A stretch of 8,895 bases of DNA from an uncultured Bacilli bacterium (GCA_947628245.1 CANQZH010000039.1:1-8895), one strand, 5' to 3'; shown: positions 1-6,593, counted from the stretch's first letter. The notes: a model not told the origin generated them from the sequence alone. Program-made: numbers and translations.

Positions 1-2
1 TT

Positions 3-1310
3 TTAAAATGGCATTTTCATTTTACCATTTTGCATCATTTTCATCATTTTTTTCATTTCTTCAAATTGTTTTAATAAACGATTTACTTCTTCAACACTTC
101 TTCCTGATCCTTTAGCAATTCTTTGCTTTCTTGAGGCTTTTAAAATATCTGGATGACGTCTTTCATAAGGAGTCATTGATAAGATTATTGCTTCAACATG
201 AGCCATTTGTTTAGGATCTATTTGAATATTATTAAGTCCCATTTTTCTTGCTTGAGGTAAAAGCTTTATAATGTTTTCTAAAGGTCCTAACTTTTTGATT
301 TGTTTAAATGTTTGTAAAAAATCTTCTAAATCAAATTTACCACTTTGCATTCTTTTGGTTTGTCTAATTGCTTCATCTTCGGAAATAATATCTTCTACTT
401 TTTCAGCAATTGACATTATATCACCCATATCTAAGATTCTTTCAGCCATTCTTTCAGGATAAAAAGCTTTAAGACCATCAAGTTTTTCACTATCTCCAAC
501 AAACTTGATAGGAATATTTGTCAAATGTCTTACTGATAGAGCTACTCCACCTTTAGTATTACCATCTAACTTAGTTAGAATACAACCAGTTAAAGAAAGT
601 TCATTATTAAAGCCATTAATTACATTAATAGCATCTTGACCCATCATTGCATCAATTACTAATATAACTTCACTAGGATTACTAATTTCAATAATATCTT
701 TTAATTCATTCATTAAAGGTTCATCAATATGTAATCTTCCAGCTGTATCTATTAAAATAGTATCATAATTTTGTTCTTTAGCATAAGTAATAGCTTCTTT
801 AACAATATCTACTGGCTTAATTTTACCTTTACTAAAAACTTCAATATTTAATGATTTTCCTAATTCCTCTAATTGATCAATAGCTGCTGGACGATACACA
901 TCACACGCTACCATCAAAGGTTTTTTATTTTCTTTTTTGCGTAAATGGTTGGCTAGTTTAGCAATTGTTGTTGTTTTTCCACTTCCTTGTAAACCTACTA
1001 ACATTATAATTGCTGGTTTTTTATCTAATTTTAATGGAACATAATCTTTGCCTAATAATTCTACTAATTCATCTTTAACTAATTTAATAAATAATTCATC
1101 TGGTTTAAGACTTTTTCCAACATCCATTCCTAAAGCTTTTTCTTTAACGTTACTAATAAATTCTTTAACGACTTGATAATTAACGTCAGCTTCTAATAAA
1201 GCCATTCTAATTTCCCGCATAGCTTCACTAATATTTTCTTCAGTAATTCTACCCATTCCTCGAATATTTTTAATAGCTTTTTCTAAACGATCGCCCATAT
1301 ATTCAAACAT
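3..1310 (-). CDS. ffh: Signal recognition particle protein Ffh (SRP54)
   Basis: This is the SRP GTPase that binds SRP RNA and hydrophobic signal sequences as they leave the ribosome and delivers them to FtsY at the membrane. From the ATG at 1310 it is 435 residues, close to the usual length of about 445. An N-terminal helical bundle precedes the G domain: P-loop GLQGSGKTT (about 106-114), DVYRPAA (137-143), DTAGRL (188-193), TKLDG (246-250) and the closing GDSEKLDGL (272-280). The Met-rich M domain (about 325-435) has the RNA-binding segment RIAKGSGRSVEEVN and ends in a run of KKMMKMM. An upstream in-frame TTG at 1319 directly abuts the AGGAG at 1320-1324, so it cannot be used. ATG 1310 lies 9 bases from that site, and its MFEYMGDRL matches the usual Ffh N-terminus. 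Stop is TAA. It follows a terminator and has its own promoter. Confidence 0.97.
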   Translation of the reverse strand: MFEYMGDRLEKAIKNIRGMGRITEENISEAMREIRMALLEADVNYQVVKEFISNVKEKALGMDVGKSLKPDELFIKLVKDELVELLGKDYVPLKLDKKPAIIMLVGLQGSGKTTTIAKLANHLRKKENKKPLMVACDVYRPAAIDQLEELGKSLNIEVFSKGKIKPVDIVKEAITYAKEQNYDTILIDTAGRLHIDEPLMNELKDIIEISNPSEVILVIDAMMGQDAINVINGFNNELSLTGCILTKLDGNTKGGVALSVRHLTNIPIKFVGDSEKLDGLKAFYPERMAERILDMGDIMSIAEKVEDIISEDEAIRQTKRMQSGKFDLEDFLQTFKQIKKLGPLENIIKLLPQARKMGLNNIQIDPKQMAHVEAIILSMTPYERRHPDILKASRKQRIAKGSGRSVEEVNRLLKQFEEMKKMMKMMQNGKMKMPF

Positions 1311-1319
1311 TATTATCAA

Positions 1320-1342
1320 CTCCTAATCACATTAATATTATA
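1320..1342 (-). promoter_or_regulatory. Promoter and ribosome binding site of ffh
   Basis: On the minus strand a perfect TATAAT lies at 1337-1342. A weak -35 (TTTAAA, 4 of 6 matches) sits 16 bases upstream at 1359-1364, inside the loop of the preceding terminator. Transcription would start near 1330, giving a leader of about 20 bases. AGGAG at 1320-1324 is the ribosome binding site, 9 bases before ATG 1310. The -10 match is clear. The -35 is weak, so strength is uncertain, but ffh would otherwise depend on readthrough of a good terminator. Confidence 0.65.
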
Positions 1343-1345
1343 CAC

Positions 1346-1371
1346 AAAAAAAAAGAGTTTTAAAGACTCTT
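1346..1371 (-). terminator. Rho-independent terminator after the Cys-rich surface protein gene
   Basis: Read on the minus strand, AAGAGT (1366-1371) and ACTCTT (1353-1358) form a 6-bp stem with a 7-base loop. The T run that follows includes the end of the stem (nine A on the plus strand, 1346-1354). The stem overlaps the TAA stop (1370-1372) of the upstream gene. It ends the metallopeptidase-ftsY-ylxM-surface protein unit before ffh. Confidence 0.85.
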
Positions 1372-3742
1372 AATTTATTTTTTGATAAATATTAGACTTT
1401 TTAACATAAATGATAATACCTATTCCACTTATTAAACTAATAATAATTAAGAAAATTGGTAAAGCTATTCCTGTATCAGGATTAGAAATTTCAACTTTTT
1501 CACAATCATTTTTAAAGTCTTCTTGACTAACTATTTTACCAGATTTATTAAAATACGTATCATAGATAATTTCACAACTATGTTTAACACAATTAAGGTC
1601 ATAATTCTTTCGATCAGTTATTGTTCCATCTAAACCAAAAATTGTATTATCTTCTAATATTTCACAAAAATGGGTTTCACAAGTTTTAGTAAATCCTAGT
1701 TCATCAGTAACCTGTCCATCAGCATCATAAATTGTTCCATCACTTAATGTTACACATTTATTTACTAAACATTTTTTTTGATAATCAATTTCTTCAACTT
1801 CATTACCTTCTGGATCATAATATATACCATTTACTAGTAAGCATTTAGGATCACAAGACTTTTCATACTCACTTTTATCAACAACTTTACCAACATTATT
1901 ATAGTAATTATCATTTTGATATAGGCAATGCGGATTACATAAATTATAATAATCATCCTCACTTACAACATTACCATTTGGATCATAATATTGTTCTTTT
2001 TCTAATTTACAATGAGGATTACAAGCATATTTAAAATCTTGTTCATTTACTTGATGACCTTTATCATTATAAAATTTTCCTTCACTTTCTTCACAATGAG
2101 GATTACAAGAATACTCAAATTCAGCTTCGGTTACAGGATGTCCTTTTGAATCATAATGTTGATTATTTTGAAATTCACAATGAGGATTACATTTATCTTC
2201 ATATTCGGTAACTCCAACTTCGTGGCCATTTTTATCATAATAATGACCATCTTTTAATTCACAATGTGGATTACAAATATTTTCATATTCGGTTACCCCA
2301 ACAGGATGACCGTGATTATCATAATATTGATCGCCTTTTTTCTGACATTTTGGATTACAAGCTTCTTCATAAGCACCTTGTTCAACAATATGCCCTACAT
2401 CATTATAATAATTGCCATTTGAATATTCACAATGAGGATTACAAGCATTTTCAAATTCGGCTTCAGTTACTGGGTGTCCGTGATCATCATAATGTTGTTC
2501 ACCCTTTTTTTGACACTTAGGATTACAAGATTCTTCATATTCTTGTTCAGTATTTACAATATTACCTTCTTTATTATACATTGTTCCATCTCTTAAAGTT
2601 TCACAATAATGTTTTTCACAAGCTTTAGTAAATCCTAAATCATCAGTTTCCTCACCTTTATCATCATATTTTGTATGATCTTCTAATTCTTCACAATAAT
2701 GTTTTTCACAAGCTTTAGTATATCCTAAATCAGTAGTTTCCTCACCCTTATCATCATATTTTTTACCATCAGCTAAAACTTTACAGCGAATATCTGTACA
2801 AGCTCTTTGATAATCAGCCTGTTCTACAACGTGTCCGTGATCATTATAATATTTTCCATCTGTAAATTGACAATGAGGATTACATTCTTCTTCATAATCA
2901 GTTTTTTCAGTTACAATTTCGCCTGCTCTATTAAACATCGTGCCATCTTCTAAAGTTTCACAAGAATGAGGTTCACACTCTTTTGTATATTTTAAATCAT
3001 CAGCTGGTTGACCATCTTTACCATATTTAGAATCATCAGGTAATTTACGACAAGTTAAATCTTCACACGATTTAATATAATCAATTTGTTCAACAGGATG
3101 TCCTCCTGAATCATAATAAATACCTTCTTCATACTCACAATGAGGGTTACAAGCTGTTTCATAAACATTTTTATCAACTTGATGACCGACATCATTATAA
3201 TAGTGATCATCTCTAAATTCGCAATGAGGATTACAAGCATTTTCCCAACCTGCTAAATCAGTTTTATTTCCATCTTTATCAAAATAATGTCCATTAGAAT
3301 TAACACAACTTCTACTTTCATTAACAAAACTAATTTTAGTTACTACTTCACAAGGAGCATCCCTATTTATTTTTTGTAAGACAACGGTCGCAACATTATA
3401 TGTTCCTGGATCGTGAGTAGAAATGTCAGATTGCATAACATAAGTAACTTGATCATCTTCAATTCGATTTAAGAACCAATCAGGGAAATATGAAATACTG
3501 TTAATTTTTAAATTTGTTAATGTACTAAACCAAACATTTATCGTATTAAAACCAGTTTGTTTTAAAACTTCAATCTTTAAAGTACAAGTTTTAGTAATAA
3601 CTCCACCTTGGTCTACTTCATCACCACAAGATAAACCAGTATTAGAACCTATATTATCATCAGCATTAACTAGATTTAAATTGCTAATGACTAAAACGCC
3701 TATCATAATAAGAAAACATAGTACAACAACCTTTTTTTTCAT
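1370..3742 (-). CDS. Exported, cell-wall-anchored Cys-rich tandem-repeat protein
   Basis: A 790-residue surface protein of unknown function. Residues 1-27 are a Sec signal peptide (MKKK, then a long hydrophobic stretch, likely cut after VNA27). Residues 28-145 form a non-repeated, probably beta-rich domain with Cys39, Cys53 and Cys131. Residues 146-747 hold 21 tandem units of about 28 residues, each framed by two Cys. The C-terminus has NPDTG (754-758), a hydrophobic helix (about 759-780) and a KKSNIYQKIN tail, which is the layout of a sortase signal with N in place of the usual L. The most common unit reads CNPHC, then YY(N/D), then GHxV, then a Tyr, then Cys. The start is ATG 3742 with GAGGTG at 3747-3752. 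It lies 25 bases after ylxM with no terminator between, so it is probably co-transcribed. A role as adhesin, spacer stalk or metal-binding protein is possible, but none is shown by the sequence. Confidence 0.9.
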   Translation of the reverse strand: MKKKVVVLCFLIMIGVLVISNLNLVNADDNIGSNTGLSCGDEVDQGGVITKTCTLKIEVLKQTGFNTINVWFSTLTNLKINSISYFPDWFLNRIEDDQVTYVMQSDISTHDPGTYNVATVVLQKINRDAPCEVVTKISFVNESRSCVNSNGHYFDKDGNKTDLAGWENACNPHCEFRDDHYYNDVGHQVDKNVYETACNPHCEYEEGIYYDSGGHPVEQIDYIKSCEDLTCRKLPDDSKYGKDGQPADDLKYTKECEPHSCETLEDGTMFNRAGEIVTEKTDYEEECNPHCQFTDGKYYNDHGHVVEQADYQRACTDIRCKVLADGKKYDDKGEETTDLGYTKACEKHYCEELEDHTKYDDKGEETDDLGFTKACEKHYCETLRDGTMYNKEGNIVNTEQEYEESCNPKCQKKGEQHYDDHGHPVTEAEFENACNPHCEYSNGNYYNDVGHIVEQGAYEEACNPKCQKKGDQYYDNHGHPVGVTEYENICNPHCELKDGHYYDKNGHEVGVTEYEDKCNPHCEFQNNQHYDSKGHPVTEAEFEYSCNPHCEESEGKFYNDKGHQVNEQDFKYACNPHCKLEKEQYYDPNGNVVSEDDYYNLCNPHCLYQNDNYYNNVGKVVDKSEYEKSCDPKCLLVNGIYYDPEGNEVEEIDYQKKCLVNKCVTLSDGTIYDADGQVTDELGFTKTCETHFCEILEDNTIFGLDGTITDRKNYDLNCVKHSCEIIYDTYFNKSGKIVSQEDFKNDCEKVEISNPDTGIALPIFLIIISLISGIGIIIYVKKSNIYQKIN
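1373..1483 (-). other. Sortase-type C-terminal anchoring signal (NPDTG)
   Basis: Residues 754-790 of the surface protein: NPDTG, then about 22 hydrophobic residues (IALPIFLIIISL and onward), then a short tail starting KK. This is the tripartite layout of LPXTG-type signals, with Asn replacing Leu. No sortase gene lies in this window. A plain C-terminal membrane anchor is the alternative. Confidence 0.72.
1502..3307 (-). repeat. Coding tandem-repeat array, 21 Cys-framed units
   Basis: Residues 146-747 of the surface protein. Framing Cys pairs are at 146/170, 174/198, 202/226, 231/256, 261/287, 291/315, 320/345, 350/375, 380/406, 410/434, 438/462, 466/490, 494/518, 522/546, 550/574, 578/602, 606/630, 634/658, 663/688, 693/718 and 723/747. 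Two unit types occur. Type A has CNP(H/K)C, YY(N/D), GHxV and 24-residue Cys spacing. Type B has LEDGT, Y, a later G and usually LG(F/Y)TK, with Cys spacing 25-26. Units 10-18 are an unbroken run of type A; B units occur at 4-5, 7-9 and 19-20. On the plus strand the array shows as recurring forms of TCACAATGAGGATTACAAGC. Confidence 0.93.
2601..2762 (-). repeat. Recent direct duplication of one repeat unit (90-nt period)
   Basis: Positions 2601-2672 and 2691-2762 match at all but about four of 72 bases at an exact offset of 90 bases (30 codons). They encode two successive type B units with the shared core YDDKGEET, DLG(Y/F)TKACEKHYC. Identity well above that of other units points to a recent in-frame duplication or gene conversion. 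Confidence 0.9.
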
Positions 3743-3767
3743 ATCACACCTCGATTAAATTTTAAGA

Positions 3768-4067
3768 TTACTCTTCTATAATCTTCTCTAATTCTAATTG
3801 TATCAAATTATTATCAATTTTTAAAATAATTTTTTGCAATTTATTAAAAATTTCCCCTTTTTTAATAATTTTTTCATATTTATCTAATTTTTCTTCAACT
3901 TTTTTTATCTTAAAACCAACAGCACTTCTTGAAATATTTTTAATTTCAGCAATTTCACCCATTGATAAATTTTCTTCATAATATAAAGAAAATATTTCTT
4001 GTTCTTTTACTGTTAATAACTCCTTATAATAAGAAAATAATTGATTATAGTATAATACTTTATTCAT
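3768..4067 (-). CDS. ylxM: YlxM family SRP-operon HTH protein
   Basis: A 99-residue helix-turn-helix protein of the YlxM/p13 family, usually encoded between ftsY and ffh in Bacillota and reported in streptococci to act as an accessory SRP component. The N-terminal half resembles sigma region 4. After YYNQLFSYYKELLT and FSLYYEENLS comes the HTH core MGEIAEIKNISRSAVGFKIK, followed by a Lys/Glu-rich, probably helical tail (about residues 60-99). It overlaps the end of ftsY by 8 bases (4060-4067), so translation is probably coupled. A modest AAGGA lies at 4079-4083, 11 bases before the ATG. The unusual point is downstream: ffh does not follow directly, because the surface protein gene comes between. 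Confidence 0.9.
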   Translation of the reverse strand: MNKVLYYNQLFSYYKELLTVKEQEIFSLYYEENLSMGEIAEIKNISRSAVGFKIKKVEEKLDKYEKIIKKGEIFNKLQKIILKIDNNLIQLELEKIIEE

Positions 4068-5049
4068 AGTTAATCATATCCTTAAATAAACCATAAATGT
4101 AATTTTCAATATCAAAAGCTTTTAAATCTTCCATTTTCTCACCAAAACCAACAAATTTAACCGGAATATTAGTTTCTTCTTTAATAGCTAAGACTATTCC
4201 TCCTTTAGCAGTTCCGTCAAGTTTAGTTAAAACAATTCCTGTAATATTCGTAATTTCGGCAAAACTTTTGGTTTGTAAAATACCATTTTGACCAGTAGTT
4301 GCATCAATTACTAAAAGAGTCTCGTGAGGAGCATCTGGGATAAAAGAAGTAATAACTTTATTCATTTTTTCTAATTCTTTCATTAAGTTTACTTTATTTT
4401 GTAATCTTCCAGCTGTATCAATAAAAACATAATCAACATTTTCTTCTTTAGCCATTTTTAAGCCATCATATATGACACTTGAAGGATCAGTTTTTTCTTT
4501 ACCATAAAATAAACAATTAATTTTATCAGCCCAACTTTTTAATTGAGGAATAGCCCCTGCCCTAAAAGTATCAGCTCCAATCATCATTACTTTTTTACCT
4601 AAATTCTGATATTTATAAGCTAATTTAGCAATAGTAGTTGTCTTACCAACTCCATTAACTCCTACCATTAAAATAACCGTTGGTCCACTTGAAGATTCAT
4701 TAATCTTATCACTTAATGATTGATTTTCAACATAGATAATAAATAATTCATCAACAATTACTTCATTTAAATATTTAGTATCAGTTATATTTTCTTTTTT
4801 TACTCGAGAACGTAATCGATCTAAAAATTTAAAAACCGTATTAACTCCAATATCAGCCATAATTAGTATGTCCTCTAATTCTTCAAAATATTCTTCATTA
4901 ACTTTATGATATTTAATTCCTAATAAATTTAATTTAGAAACAAATTCTTCTCTAGTTTTTTCTAACCCTTTATCATAAGTTTCTAATTCTTCTTCATTAA
5001 CTTCTTCTTTTTTAGTAACTATTTTTTTTAATTTTGCAAATAAGCCCAT
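4060..5049 (-). CDS. ftsY: SRP receptor GTPase FtsY
   Basis: The SRP receptor at the inner face of the membrane. It pairs with Ffh, and reciprocal GTP hydrolysis hands the ribosome-nascent chain to SecYEG. The 329 residues begin MGLFAKLKKI, probably an amphipathic membrane-contacting helix. A short acidic stretch (EEVNEEELE) and the N domain follow. G-domain motifs are GVNGVGKTT (130-138), GADTFRAGA (158-166), DTAGRL (211-216), TKLDG (275-279) and GFGEKMEDL (301-309). GADTFRAGA and the short acidic A region separate it from Ffh (DVYRPAA, M domain). The start is ATG 5049 with a perfect AGGAGG at 5058-5063. That site overlaps the TAG stop of the upstream metallopeptidase gene, so the two are tightly linked in one operon. 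ylxM overlaps its 3' end. Confidence 0.97.
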   Translation of the reverse strand: MGLFAKLKKIVTKKEEVNEEELETYDKGLEKTREEFVSKLNLLGIKYHKVNEEYFEELEDILIMADIGVNTVFKFLDRLRSRVKKENITDTKYLNEVIVDELFIIYVENQSLSDKINESSSGPTVILMVGVNGVGKTTTIAKLAYKYQNLGKKVMMIGADTFRAGAIPQLKSWADKINCLFYGKEKTDPSSVIYDGLKMAKEENVDYVFIDTAGRLQNKVNLMKELEKMNKVITSFIPDAPHETLLVIDATTGQNGILQTKSFAEITNITGIVLTKLDGTAKGGIVLAIKEETNIPVKFVGFGEKMEDLKAFDIENYIYGLFKDMINYE

Positions 5050-5061
5050 TTTCTTACCCTC

Positions 5062-5799
5062 CTATAAAATATTATCATTTTTTTTTAAATATCGATAGTA
5101 CTTTTGAACATTAAATTTTTCTTTCAATAAAATATTTTTAGAATATCTTAAATATTCTTTATCAACTAATAAACCAATCTTTTTAGCTAAAGGATTTTCT
5201 TCTCCTAAGATATACATTGAAAAACTTTCCGCTAATAATTCTGCTTTATCAATTGTTGCATAATCTGATATTTCTTTAGCAATATTATGATTTTTAATTA
5301 TTTTTTGAAAAGTTATGGAATTACTAATACCCATAAAAAAATCTAACATATGTCCTACTTCATGCCATACTGCTGGTTTTAAAAAAGAATTTTTAATAGC
5401 TATATGACCATTAGGATTTTCTTTTTTATATTCTTCAAAATTTAAATAACCAATTTGTTCAAGAATTGGACAAAGACCTAAACCTAGATAATAACATATA
5501 CCCCGATTTTCAAAATATGTTACTTCTAAAGTAGATTTAAAAGAATTACTATTATTCTTAGGAAATTGCCAATTTAACCAATTATTTTTATCAGCACAAT
5601 AAGCTAAATAAAGTAAATCATTATTATATTCTTGATTACCAATAGTAATTAAAGAATTTATTAATAAGGGATATTTTTGAAAAGCTTCAGTTAAAACTTC
5701 GATAATAATTTCAATAATTGATGGATCTATGTTATTAAATTGGACATAAGGAATATGTAAATTTTTCTTGACATAATTTTCATAAACTTCATTTGTCAT
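5062..5799 (-). CDS. Lethal-factor/PPEP-like zinc metallopeptidase, copy 2
   Basis: A 245-residue predicted zincin. The core is WHEVGHMLDF: HEVGH at 146-150 gives two zinc-binding His and the catalytic Glu. About 30 residues on come SDYAT with Tyr180 and AELLAESF with Glu187. The Tyr to Glu spacing of +7 is that of anthrax lethal factor (SYGRTNEAE) and clostridial Pro-Pro endopeptidases (family M34), where that Glu is the third zinc ligand and the Tyr assists catalysis. The rest of the protein is family-specific and I cannot place it. There is no signal peptide or membrane segment, so it is probably cytoplasmic unless exported by another route. It is a diverged paralogue of its upstream neighbour, starting 2 bases after that gene's stop with only a weak AGAAAG upstream, so translation is probably coupled. 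ftsY follows 12 bases downstream. Substrate is unknown. Confidence 0.82.
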   Translation of the reverse strand: MTNEVYENYVKKNLHIPYVQFNNIDPSIIEIIIEVLTEAFQKYPLLINSLITIGNQEYNNDLLYLAYCADKNNWLNWQFPKNNSNSFKSTLEVTYFENRGICYYLGLGLCPILEQIGYLNFEEYKKENPNGHIAIKNSFLKPAVWHEVGHMLDFFMGISNSITFQKIIKNHNIAKEISDYATIDKAELLAESFSMYILGEENPLAKKIGLLVDKEYLRYSKNILLKEKFNVQKYYRYLKKNDNIL

Positions 5800-5801
5800 A
5801 T

Positions 5802-6527
5802 TTATATACGCTTTCTAATTATTTCAAAGTTTTTTCTTAAGAAAAAATTATGAGCATATTTTAAATATGTTTCATCAACTAAAGAACCAATATTTTGAAT
5901 TAAACCTGGTTGTAATTCTTTAAATTTTAATTCAAGAATATATTCAGCAAAAGCTTCAGCTAAAGTTTCTTGATTATTTGTGGTAGCATATCTTGATATT
6001 TCTTTTTTTATATTACGATTTTGAATTAATTTTTGAAATTCATCACTATTACTTATTCCCATAATAAAATCTAACATATGCCCTACTTCATGCCAAACAA
6101 TGTTATCTACTATTTCTCGATGATTAATAGATGCTCGATCATATCTTGAAATCATTTTAATTTGTTCTAAATTATATTTTTCAAGTAAAGGAAGAAGACC
6201 TAACCCAAGAAAAAGATGTTCTTTACCGTATTGTAAATGCATTGTTGCTAAACTAGACTTTTCTGGTATCATTATCAAATCTTCAACATCATAATTTTCC
6301 CATATTTCAGGATTAGAATAAATGGTTAAATTTAAATAATTATTTAAGTATTCATATTTGCCAACTAACATTAAAGCTTTATTTAATAAAGGATAACGAT
6401 TAAAAGCTTCTTTTAAAACTTTCAAAACCATTTTAATTGTTTTTGGATCAATACCTTCAAAATTAACATAAGGAATTTTTAAAATATTTTTAGTGTAATT
6501 TTCTAAATTAGTTTGATTAAGTAACAT
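5802..6527 (-). CDS. Lethal-factor/PPEP-like zinc metallopeptidase, copy 1
   Basis: A 241-residue predicted zincin and first gene of the unit. WHEVGHMLDF places HEVGH at 146-150; ISRYATTNNQETLAEAFAEY gives Tyr180 and Glu187 with the +7 spacing of M34 peptidases. These positions equal those of the downstream copy, and the N-terminal stretches also align (KIPYVNFEGIDP against HIPYVQFNNIDP; EAFNRYPLL against EAFQKYPLL), so the two arose by tandem duplication. An in-frame TTG at 6548 is rejected because the predicted transcription start falls at about that base. ATG 6527 has a strong AAGGGGGA 8 bases upstream. No signal peptide is visible. A phage-type or self-immunity role is possible, but no phage or toxin genes are nearby. 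Substrate and function are unknown. Confidence 0.82.
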   Translation of the reverse strand: MLLNQTNLENYTKNILKIPYVNFEGIDPKTIKMVLKVLKEAFNRYPLLNKALMLVGKYEYLNNYLNLTIYSNPEIWENYDVEDLIMIPEKSSLATMHLQYGKEHLFLGLGLLPLLEKYNLEQIKMISRYDRASINHREIVDNIVWHEVGHMLDFIMGISNSDEFQKLIQNRNIKKEISRYATTNNQETLAEAFAEYILELKFKELQPGLIQNIGSLVDETYLKYAHNFFLRKNFEIIRKRI

Positions 6528-6534
6528 AGAACAT

Positions 6535-6577
6535 TCCCCCTTAATCAAAGTATAACATTAATTATAGACAAGTTCAA
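6535..6577 (-). promoter_or_regulatory. Promoter and RBS of the metallopeptidase-ftsY-ylxM unit
   Basis: On the minus strand TTGAAC (6572-6577), a 17-base spacer ending in TGT, and TATACT (6549-6554, 5 of 6 matches with an extended -10 TGn) make a good sigma-A promoter. Transcription should begin near 6542. AAGGGGGA (6535-6542) is the ribosome binding site for ATG 6527, giving a very short leader. The promoter overlaps the divergent rnj promoter. Confidence 0.75.
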
Positions 6578-6593
6578 TTTTTTGCGTTATAAT
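6565..6593 (+). promoter_or_regulatory. Promoter of rnj
   Basis: TAGACA (6565-6570, 5 of 6 matches), a 17-base spacer and a perfect TATAAT (6588-6593). Transcription should start near 6600, leaving a leader of about 43 bases with a perfect AGGAGG at 6629-6634, 8 bases before ATG 6643. The -35 and spacer interleave with the minus-strand promoter at 6549-6577. Confidence 0.8.

Noticed and set aside
271..462. 63-codon plus-strand frame opposite ffh
   Set aside because: Antisense to a strongly conserved gene, with no supporting signals.
1311..1319. TTG start at 1319 for ffh
   Set aside because: It is directly adjacent to AGGAG, leaving no spacing. ATG 1310 fits both the site and the family N-terminus.
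1311..1372. Possible small SRP RNA (4.5S/scRNA) gene near the SRP proteins
   Set aside because: No gap is long enough and no GNAR-tetraloop hairpin is visible. The only structure there is a simple terminator.
2266..2520. 84-codon plus-strand open frame opposite the repeat array
   Set aside because: It is antisense to the repeats, its periodic His/Tyr/Gln composition mirrors them, and no promoter or ribosome binding site is evident.
3055..3240. 61-codon minus-strand frame inside the surface gene
   Set aside because: Shadow frame of the real gene with no ribosome binding site and low-complexity Ile/Met composition.
1502..3307. Regularly spaced DNA repeats resembling a CRISPR array
   Set aside because: The period matches a protein unit, the frame is open throughout, and repeats are diverged with no constant spacer/repeat division.
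1502..3307. Choline-binding (YYF-type) or calcium-binding DxDG repeats
   Set aside because: YYD and DxDGN-like bits occur, but the GW aromatic pattern of choline-binding repeats is absent and the acidic loop is not conserved. The conserved residues are Cys, His, Tyr and Gly.
5062..6527. ImmA/IrrE (M78) phage-type peptidases
   Set aside because: HExxH fits, but the downstream Tyr-x6-Glu with AE(S/A)F matches the lethal-factor/PPEP pattern better, and no repressor or phage genes are nearby.
6528..6548. TTG start at 6548 for metallopeptidase copy 1
   Set aside because: It sits at the predicted transcription start with no ribosome binding site. ATG 6527 has AAGGGGGA at good spacing and aligns with copy 2.
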